DNA of 64,000 bases, from positions 864,701 through 928,700 of the forward strand of contig CASBPS010000186.1 of assembly GCA_949126835.1 (NCBI GenBank), written 5' to 3'. Origin of the DNA: Anisus vortex (lineage: Eukaryota; Mollusca; Gastropoda; Planorbidae). Positions 8,297 to 16,640 of the stretch are shown one piece after another (position 1 is the stretch's first letter; the number at the start of each line of letters is the position of its first letter). The position numbers and the translations under genes are program-made. Below the pieces are notes generated by a model that searched no databases, was not told the DNA's origin, and saw only the letters and a list, made by a program, of their open reading frames with translations.

Positions 8297-10267
8297 CTAG
8301 TCTTGCATTTTTATTAATGTTTTAAATGATGTTAGGTTATTGGTTTTCCTGGTTTGTTCAGGCAACCCATTCCATGCCCGAATGCCACTCAGGAAGAAAG
8401 AGTACTTATATGCATTTGTTCTCGCATAAGGGACAAGGAAGGTGTTTTTGTCTTTATGTTTATCTGAGCTTTGCAACAGATTGTTATTGGGTTGTATTTC
8501 TAAATTAGAGTTTAATGCCTTATGTATTATTACTACTTTACTCTTTGCCCTTCTGTCCTCTAGTGTTTCTAGGTTTAGTGATTTTACTAATGGTGTTACT
8601 CTTGTCAATTGGGAATATTCGCTAGTTATAAACCTTGCAGCTCTTTTTTGAATTTGTTCTAATTTTTTAATGTTTTCTTTAGTTGATGGGTCCCATACAG
8701 ATCCTGCATATTCTAGTATAGGCCTAACTAATGTGAGATAGCATTTTAGTTTTATGTTCTTATTACATTTGTAAAAGTTCCTTTTTATGAATCCTAATGT
8801 TTTGTTTGATTTTTTAATTACTTCATCAATGTGAGGGTTCCAAGATAACTTATCATTTATTATTACTCCTAGATACTTAGCATTGCTAGTTTGAGTTAGT
8901 TCTTTACCATGAATGAAGTAGTTTGTTATTATTTGTTTCTTTTTCTTGGATACCCTTATTAGTTGGCATTTTTCTGGGTGAAAAGACATACTCCAGTTTG
9001 ATTCCCATTTTTGTAGTTCATCTAGGTCTTTTTGTAAGAGTTCACTATCTTTTCCTGTCTTTATTATTCTATAAATTATGCAATCATCAGCAAATAATCT
9101 TACTTTTGTGCCTGTGTTGATGCAATTTGGCAGATCATTAATGTAAATTAGAAATAGTAGGGGCCCTAGAACAGTTCCTTGTGGAACTCCTGAGTTTACT
9201 GTTATTGTTGATGACTTAGAGCCATTTATTATCACTGTTTGTTCTCTGCCTATAAGAAAGTCCTGAATCCACTGATGTAAGGGACCAGAGATGCCAAAGT
9301 ATTTAAGTTTTTTAAGAAGACTAGAATGATGAACTTTATCAAATGCTTTTGAAAAATCTAGTAATATAGCATCAATTTGGTTGTTATTATCTAATTCCTT
9401 AGACAAGTCATCTATTAAGCCTATCAATTGAGTCTCACATGATCTATTTTTCCTGAAGCCATGTTGGTGTGGGCACAGTGCATTTAGTTTGTCTAGATGG
9501 TTTACTATACTACTATATATTATATGTTCAAGTAATTTACATGTTATGCTTGTTAGAGAAACAGGTCTATAATTTCCGGGGTCAGATTTATCTCCTTTTT
9601 TGAAAAGGGGGGTTACATTGGCTAATTTCCAATCTTTGGGCACTTTGCCCTGGTTTAGAGAGGCCTGAAAAAGTATTTTAAAGATTGGACATATTTCATT
9701 AGTTAGTTCTTTAAGCAGTCTTGCTGGTATTTCATCTGGACCAGAAGCTTTGTTTACTTTTAAGTTTGTTAGGAGTTGTTTAATGCCTTTTTCATCTACA
9801 TTTATATTTCCTATCTCTTCTAGTTTGTTTAAATTTATGAATATTTCTTTGTCACCTGGATTTGAAAAAGATGATGCGAAGTGAGTGTTTAGGATATTAG
9901 CTTTAGTTTCATTATCATTACAAGTTTTGTTGTTTTGGCCTTTTAGTGGAGCTATGCCTGTAGTGTCCATTTTTCTTGATTTAATGTAGGACCATAAGTT
10001 TTTATTATTATCTTTAGAAATTACATTGTTTACATATTCATTCTGCAGCTGTCTGCTTAGTTTCTGAGTTAAATGTTTAATTTTTAGGTATTTTTTATGT
10101 AGTCTAATTGAATTAGTTGCCTTTAACTTTTTGAATAGATTTTCTTTTTGTTTACACAGTTTCTTTAGTTTAGTGTTAAACCAACATTTGTTAATTTTAT
10201 TTGATGTTTGTTTTGTTGGCACAGAGTCTGCCATTATTGCTTTTAAGTTGGTTTTTATAATTGCCAA
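8297..10267 (-). CDS. Reverse transcriptase part of the CR1/L2-like ORF
   Basis: 656 residues, intact up to TAG 8299-8297. The protein copies element RNA onto nicked target DNA. Motifs, with residue numbers from the first codon of the open frame: KASGPDEIP (173-181), GNYRPVSLTS (231-240), QHGFRKNRSCETQL (268-281), LLDFSKAFDKVHH (302-314, catalytic Asp 304), GVPQGTVLGPLLF (360-372), LFADD (391-395, catalytic Asp pair), KYLGVII (464-470), and a thumb/C-terminal part ending with WNGLPEQ (632-638). The frame opens at a TTG and has no good ATG start. It is best read as the continuation of the upstream endonuclease frame, displaced by one base; the two frames overlap at 10,255-10,267. The last residues and the short 3' UTR are found again in the fragment at 13.35-13.60 kb. 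Confidence 0.93.
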   Translation of the reverse strand: MAIIKTNLKAIMADSVPTKQTSNKINKCWFNTKLKKLCKQKENLFKKLKATNSIRLHKKYLKIKHLTQKLSRQLQNEYVNNVISKDNNKNLWSYIKSRKMDTTGIAPLKGQNNKTCNDNETKANILNTHFASSFSNPGDKEIFINLNKLEEIGNINVDEKGIKQLLTNLKVNKASGPDEIPARLLKELTNEICPIFKILFQASLNQGKVPKDWKLANVTPLFKKGDKSDPGNYRPVSLTSITCKLLEHIIYSSIVNHLDKLNALCPHQHGFRKNRSCETQLIGLIDDLSKELDNNNQIDAILLDFSKAFDKVHHSSLLKKLKYFGISGPLHQWIQDFLIGREQTVIINGSKSSTITVNSGVPQGTVLGPLLFLIYINDLPNCINTGTKVRLFADDCIIYRIIKTGKDSELLQKDLDELQKWESNWSMSFHPEKCQLIRVSKKKKQIITNYFIHGKELTQTSNAKYLGVIINDKLSWNPHIDEVIKKSNKTLGFIKRNFYKCNKNIKLKCYLTLVRPILEYAGSVWDPSTKENIKKLEQIQKRAARFITSEYSQLTRVTPLVKSLNLETLEDRRAKSKVVIIHKALNSNLEIQPNNNLLQSSDKHKDKNTFLVPYARTNAYKYSFFLSGIRAWNGLPEQTRKTNNLTSFKTLIKMQD

Positions 10268-11688
10268 ATATCTTCAACTGGACTATCTATATTGTATTTA
10301 GTAAGAAAATTGGTTTGGAATTTTATTGCTGCTTGATGTAGTTCTGTTGTGTTACATTTATTCCAGAGATAAATTATTCTTTTAGGTTTCTTGCTAATTT
10401 GGATTTTTATTTTGTTATTTACTCTGACAATATCATGATCTGAAAGTCCAGGGATTATTTCATAATCTAATACTAGTCCTGGTCTGTTCGTTAAAAATAA
10501 ATCTAGTATATTATGGTTTCTTGTTGGTTTTTTATTAATTTGGTCTAAGTTTAGATTTTGGATGGTATTGATAAACATTTCATTTATTTCTTTTGTGTTT
10601 TGGTGCTTTTCTATAGAGTAGCTATTCCAATTTATATCAGGGAGGTTGAAGTCCCCCATTATCCAAACTATAGCATTTTTATATTTAGTTTCAATACTTG
10701 TCAGCTGATTACACAGATCAGACATGTACTCTGATGTTGAGTTTGGTGGTCTGTAAACACTGCCTACAATTAGTGGTTTGGAATTAGGTCTGCTTATTTT
10801 ACAAAATACTGACTCTATGTTATTTTGAGGTTCTAATTTAATTTCTTCAGCTATTAGGGTAGATTTTATGGCTAGTAAGACTCCTCCATGCCTGTCTGAC
10901 CTATCTTTCCTAAAAATTTCATAATTATTATTGAATATCTCTGTGTTGTAAATATCTGGGCTAAGCCATGTTTCGGAACCTGCAATTATGTCTGGTTCTT
11001 CCTTATTTATTAAAAGTTCCAAATCAGCTTTTTTATTTTTAATGCTTTGGAAATTTATTGTAAGAGTTTTGAGGTGATGCTGATTTGGGGTTTTATGGGA
11101 TTTAGTGTTAAAGAGTGTCTTTTTACTTTTTTTTATTGGTGTTGATCTAGCTAAGGGTTTATTTAGGTCTAAATTATTAACTTCTGGGCTTGTCAAGGCA
11201 CTGTAGGGGTTTGTGGTATCCAGGTCATGAGAATTAAACAGACCTGAACTAAATTGTGGCAACCCACACTGTACACAGTGCCAAGAGGCATCTTTATTTC
11301 CTAATGCTATATAAATTGGGGTGTTCATATGCAAGCATGCAGCATGGTACCATTCATCACAGGTGTCACATTGAATGGCCCGTTGTTTTGCTGTGCATGA
11401 CTTACTGCAAATGTTACATCTATCTCTAACTGTCTTGACTGGGCCTGGGTTGGATTCTACATCGCCAGCCAAGAGCAACAACAGTACTAAATGATTTTGT
11501 CTGTACCTGCAAATTTTGTGTTTAAAATGGTTTAGGGAGATCTTTTTTAGGAGAATATAAGCATGAGTGTTGTCAATATCTTTAATGTTGTGGTGATTAA
11601 TTATTATCTGCTTATGGACAATTTCATGTTTGGGTAGATTTAGTGCCCTTACCAGAACTAGGGCTAAGACTAGGATTACAAGTTTCAT
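10255..11688 (-). CDS. Signal-like N-terminus, 2A peptide, PHD finger and AP endonuclease of the CR1/L2-like ORF
   Basis: 477 codons from ATG 11,688. Residues 1-17 are strongly hydrophobic (MKLVILVLALVLVRALN), like a signal peptide. Residues 67-74 (LVLLLLLA) run into GDVESNPGP (75-83), a complete 2A motif (consensus D-x-E-x-N-P-G-P). It makes the ribosome skip the Gly82-Pro83 bond and release an 82-residue leader. A PHD-type zinc finger follows, with ligands C91, C94, C107, C110, H115, C118, C138 and C141. The endonuclease has SETWL (Glu239), HGGVLLAI (268-275), VYRPP (311-315), MGDFN (344-348), DLFLTN (396-401) and SDHD (416-419), all as expected for an active AP-type nuclease. The frame stops at TAA 10,257-10,255 right after EDIWQL, where related elements run on into the RT. 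There is no separate ORF1. Confidence 0.93.
   Translation of the reverse strand: MKLVILVLALVLVRALNLPKHEIVHKQIIINHHNIKDIDNTHAYILLKKISLNHFKHKICRYRQNHLVLLLLLAGDVESNPGPVKTVRDRCNICSKSCTAKQRAIQCDTCDEWYHAACLHMNTPIYIALGNKDASWHCVQCGLPQFSSGLFNSHDLDTTNPYSALTSPEVNNLDLNKPLARSTPIKKSKKTLFNTKSHKTPNQHHLKTLTINFQSIKNKKADLELLINKEEPDIIAGSETWLSPDIYNTEIFNNNYEIFRKDRSDRHGGVLLAIKSTLIAEEIKLEPQNNIESVFCKISRPNSKPLIVGSVYRPPNSTSEYMSDLCNQLTSIETKYKNAIVWIMGDFNLPDINWNSYSIEKHQNTKEINEMFINTIQNLNLDQINKKPTRNHNILDLFLTNRPGLVLDYEIIPGLSDHDIVRVNNKIKIQISKKPKRIIYLWNKCNTTELHQAAIKFQTNFLTKYNIDSPVEDIWQL
11440..11466 (-). other. 2A ribosome-skipping site
   Basis: Codons for GDVESNPGP, residues 75-83 of the upstream frame. All conserved 2A positions are present, and the preceding residues are a Leu run plus Ala, the favourable upstream context. 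2A peptides are documented in animal CR1/L2-type retrotransposons as well as in viruses and trypanosome elements. Confidence 0.9.
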
Positions 11689-12018
11689 TTCCTTTTTTAA
11701 TACTTTTATTTAATAGTTTGGTGTATTTTATAATTAAATATAGTAGTTCTAATTGATGTTTATTGTTTTGTAAATAGGCTATAGCCTAGGGACTATAGGC
11801 TATAGGCCTGTTACTACTTAGAATTTAGATTTAGGCTAAGGTTTAATAATTTGGTAACCTTATATATAATAATTTGGTAACCTTATATATTCTTATATAA
11901 AGTTATATAGGTCTAGTGGCGATTGTATTGTTTAAATACTAATAAAACGAATGTTATTATTTGTCTCTTATATAATTAATTATGTTTTATTACTATAATA
12001 TGTGTTTATTTGTCTGAG
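11689..12018 (-). promoter_or_regulatory. 5' UTR/presumed internal promoter region of the CR1/L2-like element
   Basis: About 330 bp of AT-rich sequence without an open frame. It contains a 23-bp tandem duplication of an aataatttggtaacct word (about 11,845-11,890) followed by tatata-rich sequence. Non-LTR elements carry internal promoters in this position; no specific promoter motif is recognisable. Confidence 0.45.
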
Positions 12019-12117
12019 TTAAATCAATCAAATTAAAGCTACAATAAATCAATTAAATCAATCAAATTAAACGTACAATAAATCAATTAAATCAATCAAA
12101 TTAAACGTACAATAAAT
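12019..12117. repeat. 34-bp minisatellite, right part
   Basis: Units equivalent to those at 8103-8224 recur with starts at 12,039, 12,073 and 12,107, period 34 bp. The word cgtacaataaat is shared. The left edge (ttaaatcaatc) and the end of the other part (gtacaataaatc) are complementary halves of an almost uninterrupted unit, so the retrotransposon sits between them. Confidence 0.92.
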
Positions 12118-12697
12118 AAGAGTGATAGTTAAAGGGAAAAAAATCCTTACAGGCATGCAGTAGGACGGAGGGGGGCGGGGTCACCAAGTTTAGATTGACA
12201 CAAAACCGATAATTTAAACAATAATAAGCTTAGAAAAACAACCTCATTAGTTGACAAGAGCTAGCTGATTTTGTATGGATTAAAAGTTTAATTTCTGAAA
12301 TGCAATGATTTCAACACACCATCCTGATTTACCCTCAACGGTTGGCTAACTAATAAATCAAATTTGACATTCTAGATAGGCACCGGAATCAACATCCGCC
12401 TTCAGGCGTTGTTTTCCCTAGTTTCGCCACTGCTGACGTGTTGGACAGTATTTTACAGATCTTTGGGCGCTTAACAGATTCAGTGATTCGAATTCAAGGC
12501 TAGTAAATGAAGGAATAAACGAGACTCTTTGTATGATTAAATTTTGCTAGTGAAAGTCTGTTTGGGATCAGCATAACCAACTTTTTGTGACAAGGCCGTT
12601 GGCCGATTTCCAAAGGCCATCTTGTACAGGATACATAGTATTAAAACCATAAATCAGTTATCTACCCACAACTCGAGGATGTCTGCAAAGATTGACT
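12118..12697. other. Interval without recognised features
   Basis: AT-rich sequence with one short G/C patch (about 12,165-12,182). No coding frame, repeat or known element recognised. Confidence 0.6.
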
Positions 12698-12705
12698 GTC
12701 TAGAC

Positions 12706-12906
12706 CAGGGTCGTGAAACACTTTTTATCATTGGGTCATAAGAAGAATGTCATAGGAGTTTGACGGGACAAACATTCGGAAAATTTCTTAACGTTATTAC
12801 AATTTATTTTTAAAAATAAAACTGCCGCTAGAAGCTCTGTGATGTCCGCAGTAAAAGACTTGGGAGGTCGTGTTGTGGCCCAAAGACCGCCTGTTGCACG
12901 CCCGTG
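12706..12906. mobile_element. hAT-like MITE
   Basis: A 201-bp element. The left terminus is CAGGGTCGTGAAAC and the inverse of the right terminus is CACGGGCGTGCAAC, 11 of 14 matching. It is flanked by 8-bp candidate target duplications, gtctagac (12,698-12,705) and gtctaaaa (12,907-12,914), 6 of 8 matching. Eight-base duplications and CAGGG-type ends are features of hAT transposons. It has no coding capacity. The divergence of both repeats suggests an old insertion. Confidence 0.6.
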
Positions 12907-12949
12907 GTCTAAAATGATTTTATTAACGGATCAACTCCTTTTTTAAATC

Positions 12950-13018
12950 TTATATTATGTTTCTTTACAGAAGATAACTGCGTCCCTCGCTTTTATTCGG
13001 GTCAATGGTCTGAGATAG
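12950..13018 (-). mobile_element. Short 3'-end fragment of the CR1/L2-like family
   Basis: The order aatcttatattat, ttacag, aagataactgcgtccctcgct and ggtctgag parallels 8220-8300 (aatcttatcttat, ttacag, aagattattgcgtcctacgct, ggtccgag). About 70 bp remain, in the same orientation as the long copy. One arm of the 3' hairpin is lost. Confidence 0.6.
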
Positions 13019-13027
13019 CGCCTAGCC

Positions 13028-13041
13028 GGGGGGGGGGGGGG
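13028..13041 (+). repeat. Poly-G tract, 14 bp
   Basis: Fourteen consecutive G, directly after the retrotransposon fragment, followed by cgg. Confidence 0.95.
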
Positions 13042-13344
13042 CGGTCTAACAGGAAACTATTTTACAATGAGACTCGGTGTCAGCAAGACAATAAAGTTCC
13101 AGAACCAGAACCAACACTTGGAAAAACAACAAGTAAAAATGAAAACAATAAAAAAAACAACATCAAAACAATAATGCGCCTCCTACTACAACCTATTATA
13201 TATTATTTTTTTTTAGTATTGGCAAAAAGTTAACAAATCCCGAGAGTATCTAAACTTGCCAAAATCGTCTCAGTAATTCATAAACCTACAGGCAAACCAC
13301 ACCGTTGTCAGCAAATTAAATCTGAGGTTGTTTGATGAGTATAA
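13042..13344. other. Interval without recognised features
   Basis: A-rich sequence with aaac/aaaaaac words. No coding frame or recognised element. Confidence 0.5.
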
Positions 13345-13600
13345 CATTGTAGACTTCAATTTAAAACATAAAAAAAACACTTTCCTTATCCCTTATACGA
13401 GAACAAATGCATATAAGTAAATTTTTCTCGCCGAGTGGCATTTTGGGCATGGAATGGGTTGTTTGAACAAACCAGGAAAACCAGTAACTTAACATCATTT
13501 AAAACATTAATAAAAATGCAAGACTAGACTCGGACACTCGGATGAGCTTAGGACGCAAATATCTTCTTTATAGAAGGAGCGTCTGTGATATATAAGATAA
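13345..13600 (+). mobile_element. 3' fragment of the CR1/L2-like family, plus strand, with AAC-type tail
   Basis: The plus strand here matches the reverse complement of about 8225-8460. Shared words are ccttatacgagaacaaatgc, ggcatggaatgggttg, accaggaaaacca, aacatcatttaaaacat and atgcaagactag, and the 3' hairpin is complete (gacgc...cttc tttata gaag...gcgtc). It is 5'-truncated near 13,345 with a small internal deletion. After ataagataaga it ends in ttaaaacaacaacaac, a different tail from the long copy, whose 3' end is followed by the 34-bp minisatellite. Confidence 0.8.
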
Positions 13601-13855
13601 GATTAAAACAACAACAACATCAATGGAATAACAAAAAAACTAAACTTCAACTATGGCTTGCAAAGTATTAGGTAACATAGTGAACGGCTATTTCACATTA
13701 CACAGACTATAGTTAAAGGGGTGTCCAACTCTATTTCCTCAGAGAGACACATGACGTGTATTTGTAAAATGACCCGTGGGTCGCCACACCAGGTGTATTG
13801 TTTAAATGGAAAAAAAACTATAATAATGATCTGAATCCGTTTATTAACAATTAAT

Positions 13856-14010
13856 GTAAAAGTAAAGTACCCTTCGGACAAAACTGATCATTGGGGCTGG
13901 TGAAACTGCGTTCACCCGTTTCCGTGGCCACGGAATACTAGGGGATGTGTGGCCAGGACAATGCCCAACCGCCTTTACTTTACCCCAACAATTAATGCAC
14001 TTACCTTGTA
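13856..14010 (-). mobile_element. SINE-like repeat, copy 1 (body only)
   Basis: On the minus strand this reads taaaggcggttgggcattgt, then ctggccacac, the palindrome ttccgtggccacggaa (13,920-13,935), then a gctg-type block and a gtactttact end. It parallels the body of the copy at 15.72-16.01 kb but lacks the tRNA-like head. The repeat body resembles interspersed sequences I recall from gastropod genomes (not verified). Confidence 0.65.
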
Positions 14011-15720
14011 AGTTCAGTTAGTAAAAAAACAACTTTTGGTTAAAATGGCGACTAAAAATAAATGGACATTTTTTTTTAGTCCCAGAAGGCGAACCGCTGT
14101 TCGTGTACTTATATTCTATGTGAAAAAAAAATACTGTTCATTGTTGTTCATAGGAAAAGTCAACTAAAATGATAGACTAACTTTTTTTTTTAAGCATGAG
14201 AATAGTTTATTATGTTTTTAAAGTGAACCACTTTTTTTCAACCTTACCTCCCTGCGTCGCACATCTAATGATTATTTTAATAATTAAGCTAATCATAAAT
14301 ATATATTATATTGGTTTCAGAGTTGGGCGAGGATATGTTCTAAAAATAGAATGGATTGGGCATAACAATAACATGATTGATGCAATTCCCGCCATCTTAC
14401 TTCTGTTTCAAAACATTGACTTCATGAATTATAAACTTTAAATATTATAAAGATATATTTTAAGTTTGACATGTTTTTATAAATTACATGCTAGCTTTTC
14501 CTATTTAACTAAAAACTAAAAAAAGTCTTCTCATTTTCACCATTAAGCCTATAGGCTACAGTACTTAGCATAATTACACTTTATGGTGTGCATTGTTAAA
14601 TCCCTATTGAACATATCTCCCCCTATCTTTATATCATTTGTAGTTTTATTTACTTTTGTTTCTTACTTTCTTTGTGGATGTCAAAGGACAAACTGCCCCG
14701 GAAAGCTAATTCATTAAAAAAAACTATACAAGGTAAGCTTATTGATACGAAAAACAATCCATCGTTTTCTTTCGGCAACATCTTTTGGAAATTGAATAAA
14801 ATTCAACCCTCAAAAATACTCTACATTTTTTCTAACTTGCGGTACAACTAGAAACGCAGCACATAGGCATGTTTTGTTTGTAAAGGAACGAATAGAACAG
14901 GAAGCGTTGGTGTACATCAGCTTGTTAGGTTCAGCATGCATAATCATTTAGCACTCAATGCATTTTTAATGTCCCCTTTGTCAGTATTTAAAATATATAA
15001 AAAAATTACTGCAACTGATAGTTTGGAAACGTCCTTGAACTTTTAGTTTCTCCATTTTCCATAATAGTATTAATAGCGTACAATGTTAATCATTTGTTTC
15101 TGCTCTAGACTATAATATTATCCATTTTATTCTTTTATCAAAAAAAGTATTTCCTACGTTGGTAAATTTCTTGCATTTCGTTTGACAGAAAGAAAAACAA
15201 TTTTATTTTCTTGCTTTTAATTATTAACGAAATGACGTCATGAGAAATCGAGCTCTTTCATACTTCTCAGCGTTACATTTGACATTTGGCGGGACATTAC
15301 TCTATTGACGTCCAACAAGGGAAGGCAACTCTTGGAAGTCTCGACTTCTATGTTAAATTCCTATTTTAAGCTGATCGCTTTTTGTACTTAGGGAGGTGGT
15401 GAGGTTGCGGTGGGGGGATGACACGAACTGTGCTTGTTGTCATTATTTATGTCATAGTACATTTCGCCGTGACATTAAGTATGTTGTACTCAACTGACTC
15501 ACCCGTTCACGATAAAATAGGACGTGATAATATCTATGACTTTTTTTTAAAGAATGTGGCTGAAATGTTTAATGTTGACCGTAAAAACATGTGTCACTCT
15601 TTGACCATTTACCGTGTGTGTGTGACTGGCCTTCCCTTAGAAGGACCGGGCAGTGGGGAGAGAGGGTCATAACTCTGTAACCCCCAACTTTCAGTAAGGA
15701 TTATCATAGAGCTAATTAGC
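14011..15720. other. 1.7-kb AT-rich interval without supported genes
   Basis: Two small open frames lie here. The one at 14,196-14,441 has the composition of translated AT-rich noise. The one at 15,418-15,672 (84 codons) begins with a hydrophobic stretch (VLVVIIYVIVHFAVTL), but it has no recognisable domain, no homologue known to me and no neighbouring exon. A perfect TGACGTCA octamer lies at 15,233-15,240 without an associated gene. I see nothing else. Confidence 0.5.
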
Positions 15721-15721
15721 G

Positions 15722-16010
15722 CTGAGTATAGTCTAGTTGGTTAACACTTTGGTCTAGCTCTAGCCCATGTATACACAAATAATGTCTCGCGCCTCCGGTT
15801 TTTTTTTTAAATTAAAATAATCAACCCTTTGCCTTCTGTAGGGTGTCCACGAATCTACCCAGCTCTGGATGGTACCTGACATTACTTTGGGTAATATTAA
15901 AGGCGGCTGGGCATTGTGCTGACCACACAATCTTACAGTATTCCGTGGCCACGGAAACTGGTAAACGCTGCTTCACCTGCCCTATGATACAGTTTGGTCA
16001 AACAGGAATA
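15722..16010 (+). mobile_element. SINE-like repeat, copy 2, with tRNA-derived head
   Basis: A perfect pol III A-box match, TAGTCTAGTTGG, lies at 15,729-15,740 (consensus TRGYNNARNNGG). A degenerate B-box-like word follows about 55 bp downstream (gtctcgcgcctcc, 15,784). The body contains gggtgtccacgaatctaccc, ggtacctgacatta, aaggcggctgggcattgtgctg, the 16-bp palindrome ttccgtggccacggaa (15,941-15,956) and an end near aatactttaaaata. This is the most complete of three copies in the window. It is non-autonomous and would rely on a LINE for mobilisation. Confidence 0.7.
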
Positions 16011-16301
16011 CTTTAAAATACTTTCAATTTTCCCGTATAATTTTTGCCATTTATAATGATGGTGTACTGTTAATTAAATTGATAGTAATTCTACATATTT
16101 GATTTTAACATGTAAATTATAAATTTCGGTAAAATGTGCCCACCCCCCACCCTCCTGTCACACCATTTAATGGCTACAATTATTCATAGATCAGTGGAAT
16201 TAGTGTTTAGAAAATATCGATTCCGAATGTGTCTCTTCGTTTTATATCTTTAAATGTTTATTCCCATCTGTCACAATTTTAACCGAAAGTTTTCGAATTC
16301 T

Positions 16302-16460
16302 AGGTAATTGTTAAAAAAATTTTGACATTAGTTGACTTAAAATAAAGGCGGTTAGGCATTGTGCTGGCCACACAATCCACTAGTATGAGAAAACTGGTGA
16401 GAGCTGCTTCCCCCCTACTATGGATTGATTCGGTCCGACGGGATAACTTTCGTATCGTTT
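16302..16460 (+). mobile_element. SINE-like repeat, copy 3 (body, no palindrome)
   Basis: The words tgacattagttgac, aaggcggttaggcattgtgctggccacacaatcc and aactggtgagagctgcttc match copy 2 in order. The palindrome found in copies 1 and 2 is absent, replaced by tagtatgagaa. No A-box is seen upstream. Confidence 0.65.
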
Positions 16461-16640
16461 ATTCTGCTCTTTGAGTAACTCGCTTCCAATGATTATGATC
16501 CATGTCTTAATTTTAAATAAGGAATCCTAGATTTGGATCATCTCTTAATTTTGAGTCATTCTTTGCCATTGAGTCAGATGAAGTAAAGCTGCTCATGCCT
16601 TAAATTTAAAAAAAATCACGACTCGAACGTTAATATTTCA
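16461..16640. other. Interval without recognised features
   Basis: AT-rich sequence between the last SINE-like copy and the GT-rich tract; nothing recognised. Confidence 0.5.

Larger units (their letters stand above)
8225..12018 (-). mobile_element. CR1/L2-like non-LTR retrotransposon, near full length, encodes a 2A peptide and a PHD finger
   Basis: The element reads on the minus strand and spans about 3.8 kb: a 5' UTR of about 330 bp, a frame with signal-like N-terminus, 2A, PHD and endonuclease (11,688-10,255), a reverse transcriptase frame (10,267-8297), a 3' UTR of about 70 bp with a stem-loop, and a 3' end reading ATAAGATAAG. The RT sequence (LDFSKAFDKVHH, GVPQGTVLGPLLF, FADD) is of CR1/L2 type, and there is no RNase H. 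Its ends are defined unusually well because the same 34-bp minisatellite lies on both sides. There is only one frame break, so it is a young copy. Confidence 0.88.

Noticed and set aside
8326..9120. Plus-strand frames of 60-69 codons over the RT
   Set aside because: Antisense to an intact, motif-bearing reverse transcriptase frame.
13693..13881. 62-codon minus-strand frame
   Set aside because: Short, no domain, overlaps the edge of a SINE-like copy.
15233..15240. TGACGTCA (CRE-like) site
   Set aside because: Single octamer without a supported gene or promoter nearby.
15418..15672. 84-codon frame with hydrophobic N-terminus
   Set aside because: No recognisable family, no exon context; one such frame is expected by chance in this much sequence. 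Kept only as a note within the interval entry.
15722..15800. Functional tRNA gene
   Set aside because: The A-box is perfect, but the B-box is degenerate and no cloverleaf can be drawn; it fits a SINE head.
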